DNA from: Cybelea sp963824595
Lineage (GTDB): Bacteria > Vulcanimicrobiota > Vulcanimicrobiia > Vulcanimicrobiales > Vulcanimicrobiaceae
Assembly: GCA_963824595.1 (NCBI GenBank)
Contig: CAWGPY010000002.1
Coordinates: forward strand, 496,001 to 560,000
Length of the DNA: 64,000 nucleotides
Direction: 5' to 3'
The translations under genes were made by a program, and so were the position numbers. This document shows positions 27,256-36,129 of the stretch, piece by piece. The first letter of the stretch is position 1, and every line of letters begins with the position of its first letter. The notes beneath the pieces are model-generated. The model did not search any database, had not been told where the DNA came from, and was given only the letters and a program-made list of their open reading frames with translations.

Positions 27256-28455
27256 ATGAGCAAAGCTGATATCATCCTCGGGCTGCAGTGGGGCGACGAG
27301 GGCAAGGGCCGCATCGTCGATCTCTATGCCGCCGACTACGACGTGGTGGCGCGATTCGGCGGGGGCGACAACGCCGGCCATTCGATCGTCGTGGGCGATC
27401 GCGAGCTCGCGCTGCGGATCGTTCCGTCGGGCGCGCTACACCCGCACGTCGAGTTGTTCGTGGGCGGCGGGACCGTGGTCAGTCCGCAGACGCTGGTGGA
27501 GGAGCTCGACGCGCTGGCGGCGATCGGCGTGGATACGTCGCGCCTGAAGATCTCCGACCGCGCGCACGTCGTGTTTCCGCATCACATGCGGCGCGACGCG
27601 GCCGCCGAGAAGGAGCGCGCGAACGCGCTCGGCACGACGGGGCGCGGGATCGGGCCCGCCTACGTGGATCGCGTCGCGCGCACCGGCATCCGGTTCGGCG
27701 ATCTCGCCAACGAGGACGCGCTCGCCGAGCGGCTGGGCGACGCGGACGCGGCGGCGGCGACGCTCGCGGCCGCGCGGCGACTGCGCCCGCACGTGGTTGA
27801 CGGCGCGGAGTACATCCACGATCGGCTCGCGCGCGACAAGCGCGTGCTGCTGGAGGGCGCGCAGGGCACGTTGCTCGACGTCGGCTACGGAACCTATCCC
27901 TACGTGACGAGCTCGCACACGATCGCCGGCGGCGCGTGCACGGGGCTCGGCATCGGTCCGGGCGCGATCGGCAACGTCGTCGGCGTGCTCAAGGCGTACT
28001 GCACGCGGGTCGGCGCGGGACCGATGCCGTCGGAGCTGCACGACGCGCGCGGCGAGCATCTTCGGCGCGAAGGCGGCGAGTTCGGCACGGTGACGGGCCG
28101 TCCGCGGCGCTGCGGCTGGCTCGACGCCGTCGCGGCGCGTTACGCGGTCGCGCTCAACGGCCTCACGTCGGCGGTGATCACCAAGCTGGACGTGCTCACC
28201 GGCCTCGAGCGCCTGGGCATCGTCACGGCGTACCGCGTCAACGGGAAGCCCGCCGGCTTCGGCGCCGTCGGCTCGGCCGACGTAGCGACCGTCGTCGAGG
28301 AGCTGCCCGGCTGGAGCGAGCCGATCGGCGATTGCCGGCGCGTTTCCGACCTGCCGGAAAACGCGCGCGCCTACGTGGCGCGCGTGCGGGAGTTGCTCGG
28401 CGTGCCGATCGATCTCGTCTCCGTCGGACGCGAGCGAACGCAGCTGGCCCGCTGA
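27256..28455 (+). CDS. purA: Adenylosuccinate synthetase
   Basis: 399 aa, slightly shorter than the E. coli enzyme. It joins IMP and aspartate using GTP in AMP synthesis. The P-loop LQWGDEGKGRIVD is clear (Arg where Lys is common), then GGGDNAGHSI, GTTGRGIGPAY, LLEGAQGTLLDVGYGTYPYVTSS and ITKLDVLTG. It follows the HPRT gene by one cistron, so purine synthesis and salvage genes lie close. The flagellar fliJ homologue begins 27 bp downstream. Confidence 0.96.
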   Translation: MSKADIILGLQWGDEGKGRIVDLYAADYDVVARFGGGDNAGHSIVVGDRELALRIVPSGALHPHVELFVGGGTVVSPQTLVEELDALAAIGVDTSRLKISDRAHVVFPHHMRRDAAAEKERANALGTTGRGIGPAYVDRVARTGIRFGDLANEDALAERLGDADAAAATLAAARRLRPHVVDGAEYIHDRLARDKRVLLEGAQGTLLDVGYGTYPYVTSSHTIAGGACTGLGIGPGAIGNVVGVLKAYCTRVGAGPMPSELHDARGEHLRREGGEFGTVTGRPRRCGWLDAVAARYAVALNGLTSAVITKLDVLTGLERLGIVTAYRVNGKPAGFGAVGSADVATVVEELPGWSEPIGDCRRVSDLPENARAYVARVRELLGVPIDLVSVGRERTQLAR

Positions 28456-28482
28456 GGCCTCGTCGCGGGAGTTCCTTGCAAC

Positions 28483-28959
28483 GTGGCCCGCAGATTCGTC
28501 TTTCGATTGCAGCCGCTGCTCGACTGGCGGCGGCGCGCCGAGAACGAGCGGCGACGCGACCTCGCCGCGTGCCTCCGCGACGTGGCGCGGTGCGATGCGG
28601 AGCTCGATGCGCTCGAGTGGGCGCGCGGGCAAGCGATTGAGACGGCGGATCTGCGCCTGCGCGACGCTTATCTGCGCCATCTCGACGCCGAAGGCGCCGC
28701 CCTAGGCTCGCGCCGCGCGGCGCTCGAGGCCGCCCGCGACCGCGCGCGCGACGCCGCACAGGTCGCGCGGCGCGCGACCGGCGTCCTCGAGAAGCTCGAG
28801 CAGCGGCGCCGCTCCGCGTTTCGCGCCGAGGAGGCGCGCTGGGACGAGCTGGAGCTCGACGAGGGGAACGCCCGCCGTCACGAGGCCAATGCCCGACGCC
28901 TTAGGTGCGCGGCCGCCGAAAGAGTCGCGCGAGTCGCGGCCGAACCGTGTGCCACGTGA
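28483..28959 (+). CDS. fliJ: Flagellar export chaperone FliJ-like coiled coil
   Basis: 158 aa from GTG 28483. FliJ forms a coiled coil that works with the FliI ATPase in flagellar type III export. It begins FVFRLQPLLDWRRRAENERRRDLA, the typical FliJ start, and continues as one long Arg/Glu/Ala-rich coiled coil. Sequence alone is weak evidence because coiled coils look alike; the next two genes, FlbD and FliO, support it strongly. The stop overlaps the flbD start (GTGA). Confidence 0.8.
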   Translation: MARRFVFRLQPLLDWRRRAENERRRDLAACLRDVARCDAELDALEWARGQAIETADLRLRDAYLRHLDAEGAALGSRRAALEAARDRARDAAQVARRATGVLEKLEQRRRSAFRAEEARWDELELDEGNARRHEANARRLRCAAAERVARVAAEPCAT

Positions 28960-29138
28960 TCACGCTCACGCGCCTCAACGGTCAACCCGTGATGCTCAAC
29001 TGCGACCTGATCGAGTCGGTGGAACGCAACGGCGACACCGTCATCACGCTGACGACCGGCAACGCCGTCGTCGTGCTCGACGGTTTGGACGAAATCGAGG
29101 CCAAGGTCGTGGCGTTCAAGCGTAAGCTCAACCGGTGA
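28956..29138 (+). CDS. flbD: Flagellar protein FlbD
   Basis: 60 aa from GTG 28956, overlapping the fliJ stop by 4 bp. MITLTRLNGQPVMLNCDLIE and the VITLTTGNAVVV strand are diagnostic of FlbD, a small protein of unknown mechanism found in flagellar operons of Gram-positives and spirochaetes. In-frame upstream GTGs exist but lie inside fliJ. fliO follows with a 4-bp overlap. Confidence 0.9.
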   Translation: MITLTRLNGQPVMLNCDLIESVERNGDTVITLTTGNAVVVLDGLDEIEAKVVAFKRKLNR

Positions 29139-29395
29139 CACCGGCCTTCTGGGCCGCCTACGCCGCCAAGCTTGCGATCGTCGGTGTCGTGCTGACCGCG
29201 CTCTACGCGCTGGCGCGATGGCTGCGGTCGGCGCGGCTCTTCCCGCGCGGCGAGCGCTGCGCCGAGATCATCGAGACGACCGCGCTGTCACCCCACGCCG
29301 CGCTTCACGTCGTGCGATTCGGCGGACGCCGGCTGCTGATCGGCAGCGCCGCCGGCGGCGTGTCGCGTCTAGCTGAAGTGGAAGAAAACTCCTAG
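29135..29395 (+). CDS. fliO: Flagellar biosynthesis protein FliO
   Basis: 86 aa from GTG 29135, overlapping flbD (GTGA). One membrane helix at ~8-28 (AKLAIVGVVLTALYALARWL) and a short cytoplasmic beta domain (AEIIETTALSPHAALHVVRFGGRRLLIGS) match FliO/FliZ, which assists assembly of the FliP pore. It is the last gene of the trio. The next gene is convergent, overlapping by 4 bp, so the flagellar operon ends here. Confidence 0.85.
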   Translation: MTPAFWAAYAAKLAIVGVVLTALYALARWLRSARLFPRGERCAEIIETTALSPHAALHVVRFGGRRLLIGSAAGGVSRLAEVEENS

Positions 29396-30435
29396 ACGTT
29401 GAAGTAGCGGAACTGCGCGATCTTGTTGCCGGCGTATTCGACGAAGTAGACCTGGCTGTCGAGGCCCAGCGTGAGCGCGGTCGGCTCGGAGTTCGCAGTC
29501 GGAATCGAGAAAAACTTCGTCTTGTGCGAGCGGAAGAGGAACTGGCCGATCTTGTTCTTCGCCGTGTCGGTGAAGTAGAAGTTGCCGTCAACGCCCTGCA
29601 CGAGCGCGAAGGGCGTCATCGCGCCGGTGAGCGGATACTCGGCCGTCACGGTGCCGGTCGTCGCAATGCGCGCGATCTTCAGGCCCTTGCGTTCGGTGAA
29701 CCAGAGCGCGTTGTCGGTGCCGGGTGCGATGCCTTGCGGATCGGCGTTCTTCGTCGGCACGGGATACTCGGTGACGGCGACGCTGCCGGTGACGGGCAAC
29801 CGGCCGATGCTGTTCGTGCCGGGTTCCGTGAACCAGATCGCGCCGTCGGGGCCGGTGGTGATGCCCGCCGGCTGCGCGTTGCCCGTGAGCTGATACTGCG
29901 TGAAGAGCACGTGCGGCTTCTTGCGAATCTGCTGAACCTTCCAAATCGAGTTGGTGCCAACGTCGCAGACCCACATGTTGCCGTCGGAGCCCAGCGCGAT
30001 GCCGGCCGGACGCGCGGCCTTATCCGGCAGCGTGTACTCCGTGTACGGCGGCCCGGTGAGCGTGATCTGCGCCACCTTGGCGAGATTGGTCTCCGTGAAC
30101 CACATGTTGAGGTTCGGGCCGGGACCGGCGGCGATGCCGTTCGGGCCCGCGTTGCGCGTGGGGGTCACGGCTTCGGAGACTTGTCCGCGGCTGTTCAGCT
30201 GGGCGATCTTGCTCGCGGTGAGCTCGGTGATCCAGAGGTTGGCGTCGGCGCCGAGGGCGATGCCCGCGGGGTGGGCCGACTTCGTGGGGATCGGATACTG
30301 GGCGGTGACGGCGGGCGGCGGCGTCGGCGGCGGGGTCGGCGTGCCGCTCGTGATCGGGGTCCCCTTTCCGCACGCGGCGACGAGGCCGGCGATCAGAATC
30401 GCGAACGCAAGGCGCGCCGAAGGCAACAAACTCAC
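29392..30435 (-). CDS. Vgb-like (streptogramin lyase family) propeller lipoprotein
   Basis: 347 aa from GTG 30435 with TTAGGAG upstream. Lipobox LVAAC. A Pro/Thr linker precedes about seven blades of the form PAGIALGxDxNxWxTE (for example GIAAGPGPNLNMWFTE and GITTGPDGAIWFTE). This is the repeat of virginiamycin B lyase, but most exported relatives have no shown lyase activity and the key His residues are not evident. The decayed fragment at 16774 comes from this family. Confidence 0.85.
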   Translation of the reverse strand: MSLLPSARLAFAILIAGLVAACGKGTPITSGTPTPPPTPPPAVTAQYPIPTKSAHPAGIALGADANLWITELTASKIAQLNSRGQVSEAVTPTRNAGPNGIAAGPGPNLNMWFTETNLAKVAQITLTGPPYTEYTLPDKAARPAGIALGSDGNMWVCDVGTNSIWKVQQIRKKPHVLFTQYQLTGNAQPAGITTGPDGAIWFTEPGTNSIGRLPVTGSVAVTEYPVPTKNADPQGIAPGTDNALWFTERKGLKIARIATTGTVTAEYPLTGAMTPFALVQGVDGNFYFTDTAKNKIGQFLFRSHKTKFFSIPTANSEPTALTLGLDSQVYFVEYAGNKIAQFRYFNV

Positions 30436-30524
30436 TTCTCCTAAGGTAAACAGGTCGGATGGAATCAGCCTCGGTTATTGGCAGACCACCGCAGCTTTCC
30501 CGCAACGGGCCGGGACGCTTAATC

Positions 30525-30581
30525 CTAAATAATTAGTTGACAAAGCTCGTGCGTCCGACTATCATTCAACTAAATCCTTAG
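30525..30581 (+). promoter_or_regulatory. Promoter flanked by twin CTAAATNNTTAG operators (blaI operon)
   Basis: Consensus -35 TTGACA (30537-30542), exact 17-bp spacer, -10 TATCAT (30560-30565). CTAAATAATTAG (30525-30536) abuts the -35 and CTAAATCCTTAG (30570-30581) lies just past the -10; each has CTAA/TTAG half sites. This is the geometry of a repressor covering its own promoter, and the next full gene is a BlaI-family repressor. The half sites differ from the classical TACA/TGTA of staphylococcal BlaI. Confidence 0.85.
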
Positions 30582-30604
30582 TAGTCTTTAGGAGGCACAC
30601 CCCG

Positions 30605-30733
30605 ATGACCCGCCGAGCCGACGTTTCAAGCACCGATTTGCCCCCCACCGTCCGGACCCGCGTCCGGCTGCCCGACGCGTATTCGCCCAGCCGCATCTTC
30701 CAGGGCTGGGGCCCGGACGTCTCGGGACGCTAG
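30605..30733 (+). CDS. 42-aa leader ORF of the blaI operon
   Basis: ATG 30605 is preceded by a perfect AGGAGG at 30590-30595 (9-bp spacing), the best ribosome site in the region. The frame runs 42 codons to TAG 30731-30733 and ends 6 bp before the blaI ATG. The peptide is Arg/Pro/Asp-rich and hydrophilic (MTRRADVSSTDLPP..), ends IFQGWGPDVSGR, and has no signal peptide or cysteine. It could be a translated leader coupling ribosomes to blaI, or a functional microprotein. No homologue recognised. Confidence 0.65.
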   Translation: MTRRADVSSTDLPPTVRTRVRLPDAYSPSRIFQGWGPDVSGR

Positions 30734-30739
30734 ACCGGG

Positions 30740-31126
30740 ATGGCACGACGACGTTCCAGCACCCTCACCGAGGCCGAGCTGCGCTTGATGGAAGTGCTCT
30801 GGGAGCGCGAGCAAGCGACGGTCGCCGACGTGACCGCGGCGCTTCCACCGCCGCCGATCGCGTACAACAGCGTGCTGACCACGATGCGCATTCTCGAACG
30901 CAAAGGGTACGTGGCACACGAGGAAGCGGGCCGTGCCTTCGTTTACCATCCGCTCGTCGCGCGCGACGAAGCGGCCGGCCACGCGGTGGGACACCTCTTA
31001 TCGCGGTTCTTCGGCAATAGCGCTGGAACGCTCGCGCTGAGCCTGATCGAGAACGAGCGGCCGTCGGAGGACGAGCTGACCCGGCTCAAGGAACTGATCG
31101 AGCAATACGAGGAGAGCGAACAGTGA
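30740..31126 (+). CDS. blaI: BlaI/MecI/CopY-family transcriptional repressor
   Basis: 128 aa. The N-terminal winged helix (LTEAELRLMEVLWEREQATVADVTAAL, AYNSVLTTMRILERKGYVAHEE) and the C-terminal dimerisation helix are typical of the penicillinase repressor family. In BlaI the membrane protease partner triggers repressor cleavage to induce the operon. The partner gene overlaps the stop by 4 bp (GTGA). Two palindromes at the promoter are the likely operators, so it is probably autoregulated. Confidence 0.95.
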   Translation: MARRRSSTLTEAELRLMEVLWEREQATVADVTAALPPPPIAYNSVLTTMRILERKGYVAHEEAGRAFVYHPLVARDEAAGHAVGHLLSRFFGNSAGTLALSLIENERPSEDELTRLKELIEQYEESEQ

Positions 31127-33213
31127 TCGCCTGGCAGCAAGATTTCGTAACGTTGGCAAGCGCGCTCTCCGCGATCGCGATCAACGCGCTCTGGCAAGAC
31201 GCGCTGCTCGTGCTCTGCGTGTGGCTGATGCTGCGCGCGTGGCCGCGGATCAACGCCGCGACGCGCTACACGGTATGGAGCGCCACGCTGGCGGCCGCGT
31301 TCGTGCTGCCGGTCGCGACGACGCTCGCGCTCTTCACTCCCTCGGCGCCGCAGACGGCGCCCGTCGCGACGTCCGCGCAGCAGCGGTCGGCGGCGATCCG
31401 GGTGCCGACGCGTGCGAGCGCGCCCCTCCGCGTGCCGGCGCGCCGTTCGGTTGCCGCCGCGACCGCGGCCGCCCCGCAGCAGCAGCTCATCGCGCGGCTG
31501 CCCGAGCGGCTGCGCGTGATGCTGCCCGTGCCGGTCGCGCTGGGCGTCTTTGCGCTGTGGCTCGTGCTGGCCGGCTACGCGCTCGCGCGCCTGGTGATCG
31601 GGCTGGTGCGCCTCGAGCAGCTCAAGCGCGACGCGCTGCCGCTGCCGGTGGAATACCGCGACGCGATGCCGCAGTGGCTGCGCGCGAACAAGGGTGCGCG
31701 CGACGTGCGCCTGTGCGTCAGCGACGAGACCGACGTGCCCGTCGCGGTCGGCCTGTTCGACGCGATGATCCTCGTGCCCCGATCGCTCCTCGACCGGCTC
31801 TCGCAGCCCGAGGTGGATCAGATTTGCCTGCACGAGCTCGCGCATCTGCGGCGCGCCGACGACTGGACCAACGGTTTCCAGCGCGTCATCAACGCGCTGC
31901 TCGGATGGAACCCGGCCGCGCAGTTCGTCGGGCAGCAGCTCGATCTCGAGCGCGAGGTCGCGTGCGACGACTGGGTGCTGTCGTTCGTCCACACCGTGCG
32001 CCCCTACGCGCTGTGCCTCACCAAGATGGCCGAGACGGCGACGTGGCCGCGGCAGATGATTCCGGCGCCCGGCGTGTTCGCCACGCGCAAGCACATCTCG
32101 CTTCGCATCGAGCGGCTGCTCGGCGCGGGACGCAACATCGCGACGAACTTGTCGCTCGGGCCCGCGGCGGCGGCCATCGCCGTGGTCGGCGCGATCGGAC
32201 TCGTCGTCGCGTTCGTCGCGCCGTCCATCGCCTCGCCGTCGGTGGCGCAGCCCGTCACCGCGGTCGCGGCGAGCACGCCGGCGCCCGCCGTCACGCCCGC
32301 GCATCCGTCGAAGGCTTCCGTTCCGGTGAAGAAACAGGCGCACGTGGCGGCGCCGGCCGCCGCCGCCGCCGCGCCGGCCCAGCCGCCGCGCTCGCTCGCG
32401 ACGGCGCCGCCCCCGCGGCCGGCCGAGACCGCGGGTCCGCTGCGCGCGGCCAAGGTCGCGGCCGTGAAGGTGCGCTTCGAGCCGGACGACCGCTCGAACG
32501 AAACCGTCTCGAAGGCCGTCGCGGCCAACGTCAACGCGGCGATCGCCGCGTCGGCGAAGATCGGACCCGCCGCGGCCGCCGGCGCGACGGCCGCGATCGG
32601 CTCGCTGAAGCTCGCGCAGCTGTCGTCGGGCCGTACGTGCTCGGGATGCGACTTCCATAACGTGGATTGGTCGGGGCGCGACATGCACGGCGTCAGCTAC
32701 GTCGGCGTGGACCTGAGCGGCGCGCGGCTCGCCGGCACCAACTTCTCCGGCGGCACGTTCAGCGGCGTGGATTTCAGCAAGGCCGTACTGCACAACGCGT
32801 CGTTCCGCAACGCGCACCTCACCGGCTGCGACTTCTCCGGCGCCGACCTCACCGGGGTTGACTTCGGCGGCGCCAAGATCTCGGGCTGTCAGTTCACCGA
32901 CGCGCGGCTAAACTCGGCGGAGCTCCGCGACGTGCTCAACAGCTGCACCGGGTGCGACTTCACGCGCGCCAACTTGAGCGGTCTCAACCTGTCGAACGTG
33001 CGCGCCAGCGGCGACGACTTCACGAAAGCCGATCTTCGCGGCGTGAACTTCTCCGGCGCGCAGCTGACGGGCATGGACTTCAGCCACGCGCGCATGGACG
33101 GCGTCAACCTCGCGGGGGCGACGCTCAACGGCTGCGACCTGGGCGGCGTGGATCTGACGCACGTCGACCTTTCGAAGACCAAGCTCGTCGGCATGGACCT
33201 GTCGAGACCGTAA
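31123..33213 (+). CDS. M56 (BlaR1-type) membrane metalloprotease fused to pentapeptide repeats
   Basis: 696 aa. Two membrane helices at ~18-70, another at ~135-160, then the zinc protease: LHELAHLRRADD (HExxH, H237/E238/H241) and EREVACDDW (third ligand about E278). A fourth helix at ~345-368 leads into a Pro/Ala linker to ~500. In BlaR1 the segment after this helix is an external penicillin-binding sensor; here it is ~190 residues of pentapeptide repeats (GVDLSGARLAGTNFSGG..) forming a predicted right-handed beta-helix. Two CxGC motifs occur (TCSGCDF, SCTGCDF). The domain order implies a signal transducer with a beta-helix sensor; the ligand is unknown. Confidence 0.93.
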   Translation: MIAWQQDFVTLASALSAIAINALWQDALLVLCVWLMLRAWPRINAATRYTVWSATLAAAFVLPVATTLALFTPSAPQTAPVATSAQQRSAAIRVPTRASAPLRVPARRSVAAATAAAPQQQLIARLPERLRVMLPVPVALGVFALWLVLAGYALARLVIGLVRLEQLKRDALPLPVEYRDAMPQWLRANKGARDVRLCVSDETDVPVAVGLFDAMILVPRSLLDRLSQPEVDQICLHELAHLRRADDWTNGFQRVINALLGWNPAAQFVGQQLDLEREVACDDWVLSFVHTVRPYALCLTKMAETATWPRQMIPAPGVFATRKHISLRIERLLGAGRNIATNLSLGPAAAAIAVVGAIGLVVAFVAPSIASPSVAQPVTAVAASTPAPAVTPAHPSKASVPVKKQAHVAAPAAAAAAPAQPPRSLATAPPPRPAETAGPLRAAKVAAVKVRFEPDDRSNETVSKAVAANVNAAIAASAKIGPAAAAGATAAIGSLKLAQLSSGRTCSGCDFHNVDWSGRDMHGVSYVGVDLSGARLAGTNFSGGTFSGVDFSKAVLHNASFRNAHLTGCDFSGADLTGVDFGGAKISGCQFTDARLNSAELRDVLNSCTGCDFTRANLSGLNLSNVRASGDDFTKADLRGVNFSGAQLTGMDFSHARMDGVNLAGATLNGCDLGGVDLTHVDLSKTKLVGMDLSRP

Positions 33214-33316
33214 CCCGGCCCTAGCCCAGACACCACAACACAGCTCGAACGATGCCTCGCGGGAGGGGCCTGGTTCTCTGCGGCCTTCTCGCGCGGCGAC
33301 ACTGGAGGAGAATGCC

Positions 33317-33994
33317 ATGATCGCCCTGTTGCCACTCTTGTTCTCGGCCGCGATAACGGTCGCCGCCGGAGCGGGATTGCCCGCGAACTGCACCGGCTGC
33401 TCGTTCGCCGGACGCGACCTGCACGGCGCGGACCTCTCCGGCGCCAACTACGTGGGCGTGGATTTCGCCCGAGTGGATCTGCGCAACGCGAACCTGCGCG
33501 GCGCCAACCTGACGGGCGTGGACTTCGAAGAAGCCGACCTGCGCGGCGCCGACCTGCGCGACACGAACCTCACCGGCGTCGACCTGAGCGGCGCGCAGCT
33601 GCGCGGCGCGCACTTCGGAGCGACGAAGCTGATCGGCGCCGACATGCGCAACGTGAACCTGGAGAACTTCGATCTGTCGGGCATCACGATGATCGGCAGC
33701 GATTTGCACGGCGTCAAGGCGCGCGACGTGCGCTTGGGGGGCGCGGATTTGCAGGGGGTGGACTTCCGTGACGCCGACCTGCGCGGCGCCGACCTGCGCA
33801 ACACCCGGCTCTGCTCGCGCAACCGCGACGGGCGCGTCGGCTGCGCCGACTTCCGCGGCGCCGACGTTCACGGCGCCGACTTCCGCGGCGCGCTGATCTG
33901 CGCGAACAATCGCGAGCCGCTCGGCTGCGATCGCGTGGATGCGGCGACGCTGCGCACGGGCGGGAAGAGCAGCCTGGACGGCGCGATCCTCTGA
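33317..33994 (+). CDS. Secreted pentapeptide-repeat protein
   Basis: 225 aa from ATG 33317, GGAGGAG seven bases upstream. A signal peptide (MIALLPLLFSAAITVAAGAG) precedes NCTGCSF, the same CxGC cap motif as the M56 sensor domain, then ~27 pentapeptide repeats of A(D/N)LRG type with LCSRNRDGRVGCADF and ALICANNREPLGCDR inserts near the end. It is predicted to fold as a periplasmic beta-helix. The similarity suggests it interacts with, or mimics, the sensor domain. It lies 103 bp after the M56 gene and overlaps the next gene by 1 bp. Confidence 0.92.
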   Translation: MIALLPLLFSAAITVAAGAGLPANCTGCSFAGRDLHGADLSGANYVGVDFARVDLRNANLRGANLTGVDFEEADLRGADLRDTNLTGVDLSGAQLRGAHFGATKLIGADMRNVNLENFDLSGITMIGSDLHGVKARDVRLGGADLQGVDFRDADLRGADLRNTRLCSRNRDGRVGCADFRGADVHGADFRGALICANNREPLGCDRVDAATLRTGGKSSLDGAIL

Positions 33995-36117
33995 TGCGGC
34001 GCTGGGCGGCAACCGCGGCGCTCGCGGCGATGGCCTGCGGCGGGGCGGCGACGCGCGCGCTCGCCACCGCGTCGGTGGTGACCGTGCCGCAGGCGGCGGA
34101 CCCGTCGCTCGATCCCAACGCGCCGGCCGGCGACTGGGCGCACGCGGCGAGCCTCGACCTGCCGTGGAACGCGGTGCAGTCGCGCCCGGCGAGCGAGCCG
34201 ACGAAGGCGTGGATCTCGACCGACGGCCACGCCCTCTACGTGCGGTTCGACGCGACGCAGCGCGAGCCGATCGCGGCGCTGCAGCACACCAACGACGTGG
34301 GGCAGGGCAGCGACGACGAGGTGTGGATCGATCTCTGGCCCAACGGCATCAACGGCTACTTCTATCAGTACTACGTCACGCCGAACGGCACGCATTACGA
34401 GTACTCGTCGGAGAACACCGGCTACTCGCCGAACTGGGAGTCGGCGGGCGCGACGCACGCCGGCGGCTACACCGTGACGATGAAGATCCCGTTCGACGTG
34501 ATGCGCAACGCCCACGGCGGTGCGTGGCGGGCGCAGTTCGTGCGCTACGTGCGGGCGACGGGCGAACAGCAGGTGTGGTCGTACGACAAGGTGCAGATGC
34601 AGCCCGACGGTTACGGGAACTCCGACTACGCGCACGCCGGATCCATCGCTCTTCCGCAGCTGAGCGTGGGCTTGTCGCGGCCGAAGCCGCGCGCCGCGGT
34701 CTACGCGCTGGGCGAGGCCGCGAGCAAGACGATCGGCGGCTCGACGTCGCGCGTCGGCGCCGACCTCTCGGTACCCATCACGCCCACCGCGTCGTTCTAC
34801 TCGACGTTCCATCCCGACTACTCGAACGTCGAGCTCGACCAGCAGACAATCGCGCCGACCGTCTTCCAGCGCTACTACAGCGAGGTGCGGCCGTTCTTCA
34901 CGCAAGCGGCGAACTTCTACAACGGGTTCAACTGCAACGTGTGTCAGAACATCCAGTCGCTCTACACGCCCGCCATCCCGACGCCGGCGTCGGGCTACGC
35001 CGTGGAGGGCAAGCAGGGCCCGGTCGGGTTCGCGACGTTCGACGCCGTGGGCGACAACCGCAACGACCTCGCCAGCGCCCTCGACTTCACGTCGCCCGAC
35101 ACCCGCTATTTCGCCAACTTCCAACGCGTCTCGGTCAACACGACCGGCCTGCACGACGACGTGTTCGAAGGCGGCATGGGATACTCGGACCTCAAGCACT
35201 TCAGCGCGTACGCCAACTACGGCAGCGACTCGGGCACCAACGTCTTGGTGCCCGATCACGCGCAGTACTACGAGATCGGAACCGGCTGGGCGAATCAGAC
35301 GTTCGGCTTCTTCGGCTCGACGCGAAAGATCGGCGAGTACTACGATCCCGCCGACGGATTCGTCTCGCATCCGGGCATCGCCGGCTACGCGCTCTACAGC
35401 GCCAAGATCTGGGACTTCAGCGGCAACGACAAGCTGGAGTCTGTAGGAATCGCGGGCGTGATCGATCGCTATCAAGGCCCGACGATGGGGCAGGCGCAGA
35501 GCGACAACCAGCTGATCCTCGACGTGCTGACGAAGAACGCGATCGACGTTCAGCTGTTCACCGGCTCGAACTACTGGCGCTTCGGCGACATCCTGACGCC
35601 GATCACGCAGAACGGCGGCTTTCAGTTCACTTACGACAGCGGGCTGCAGACCAACAACCCGGGCCAGTTCCCGTACCACGGGCCGTCGTCCACGCCCACG
35701 AGCATCTCGTACAACACCGGGCGCTACGGGCTGGGGAGGCTCGACACGTGGTTCCGCTCGACGACGATTCGCGTGGGCAACCACGGCGCGCTCACGCTGG
35801 CGCTCGACGACACCGCGCAGTGGATGCCGTCGCCCATCCTCAACAACGTGCAGTGGTTCGAGAGCCTGAGCTACGCGTATCAGATCGGCCGCAACTCCTC
35901 GTTCGCGATCGGGCTGCGCCGCGTCGTCGGCACGCCTCCGGACCCCAATGGCGGCGGTAACTGCATCGGCACGTGCTCGAACGTGTCGGTGGCGTATCAC
36001 CTGCGTCTGCGCAGCAGCGAGGTCTACCTGGCCTACGGCAATCCCAACGCGCTGACGACGGTGCCGCAGGCCATCTTCAAGATCATCTTCTACGCGGGCG
36101 CGGCAAAGGGGACGTAG
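33994..36117 (+). CDS. DUF5916 protein with CBM9-like N-terminal domain
   Basis: 707 aa with a signal peptide (MRRWAATAALAAMACGGAATRALA). Residues ~35-230 form a CBM9/DOMON-like sandwich (DDEVWIDLWPNGINGYFYQYYV..). The rest matches DUF5916: SRVGADLSVPITPTASFYST, HPDYSNVELDQQTI, YYSEVRPFFTQAANFY, then many Gly/aromatic amphipathic strands ending in a Phe-rich terminus, as in an outer-membrane barrel. The ligand is unknown; some relatives lie beside sugar or peptide degradation genes. ATG 33994 overlaps the pentapeptide stop, so it belongs to the blaI operon. Confidence 0.85.
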   Translation: MRRWAATAALAAMACGGAATRALATASVVTVPQAADPSLDPNAPAGDWAHAASLDLPWNAVQSRPASEPTKAWISTDGHALYVRFDATQREPIAALQHTNDVGQGSDDEVWIDLWPNGINGYFYQYYVTPNGTHYEYSSENTGYSPNWESAGATHAGGYTVTMKIPFDVMRNAHGGAWRAQFVRYVRATGEQQVWSYDKVQMQPDGYGNSDYAHAGSIALPQLSVGLSRPKPRAAVYALGEAASKTIGGSTSRVGADLSVPITPTASFYSTFHPDYSNVELDQQTIAPTVFQRYYSEVRPFFTQAANFYNGFNCNVCQNIQSLYTPAIPTPASGYAVEGKQGPVGFATFDAVGDNRNDLASALDFTSPDTRYFANFQRVSVNTTGLHDDVFEGGMGYSDLKHFSAYANYGSDSGTNVLVPDHAQYYEIGTGWANQTFGFFGSTRKIGEYYDPADGFVSHPGIAGYALYSAKIWDFSGNDKLESVGIAGVIDRYQGPTMGQAQSDNQLILDVLTKNAIDVQLFTGSNYWRFGDILTPITQNGGFQFTYDSGLQTNNPGQFPYHGPSSTPTSISYNTGRYGLGRLDTWFRSTTIRVGNHGALTLALDDTAQWMPSPILNNVQWFESLSYAYQIGRNSSFAIGLRRVVGTPPDPNGGGNCIGTCSNVSVAYHLRLRSSEVYLAYGNPNALTTVPQAIFKIIFYAGAAKGT

Positions 36118-36129
36118 AATACGGGCCGC

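Noticed and set aside
29392..30435. Genuine streptogramin B resistance lyase
   Set aside because: The propeller repeat matches, but the catalytic His residues are not evident and it is a lipoprotein.
30525..30581. Classical BlaI/MecI operator (TACA/TGTA)
   Set aside because: Those half sites are absent; the palindromes have CTAA/TTAG half sites instead.
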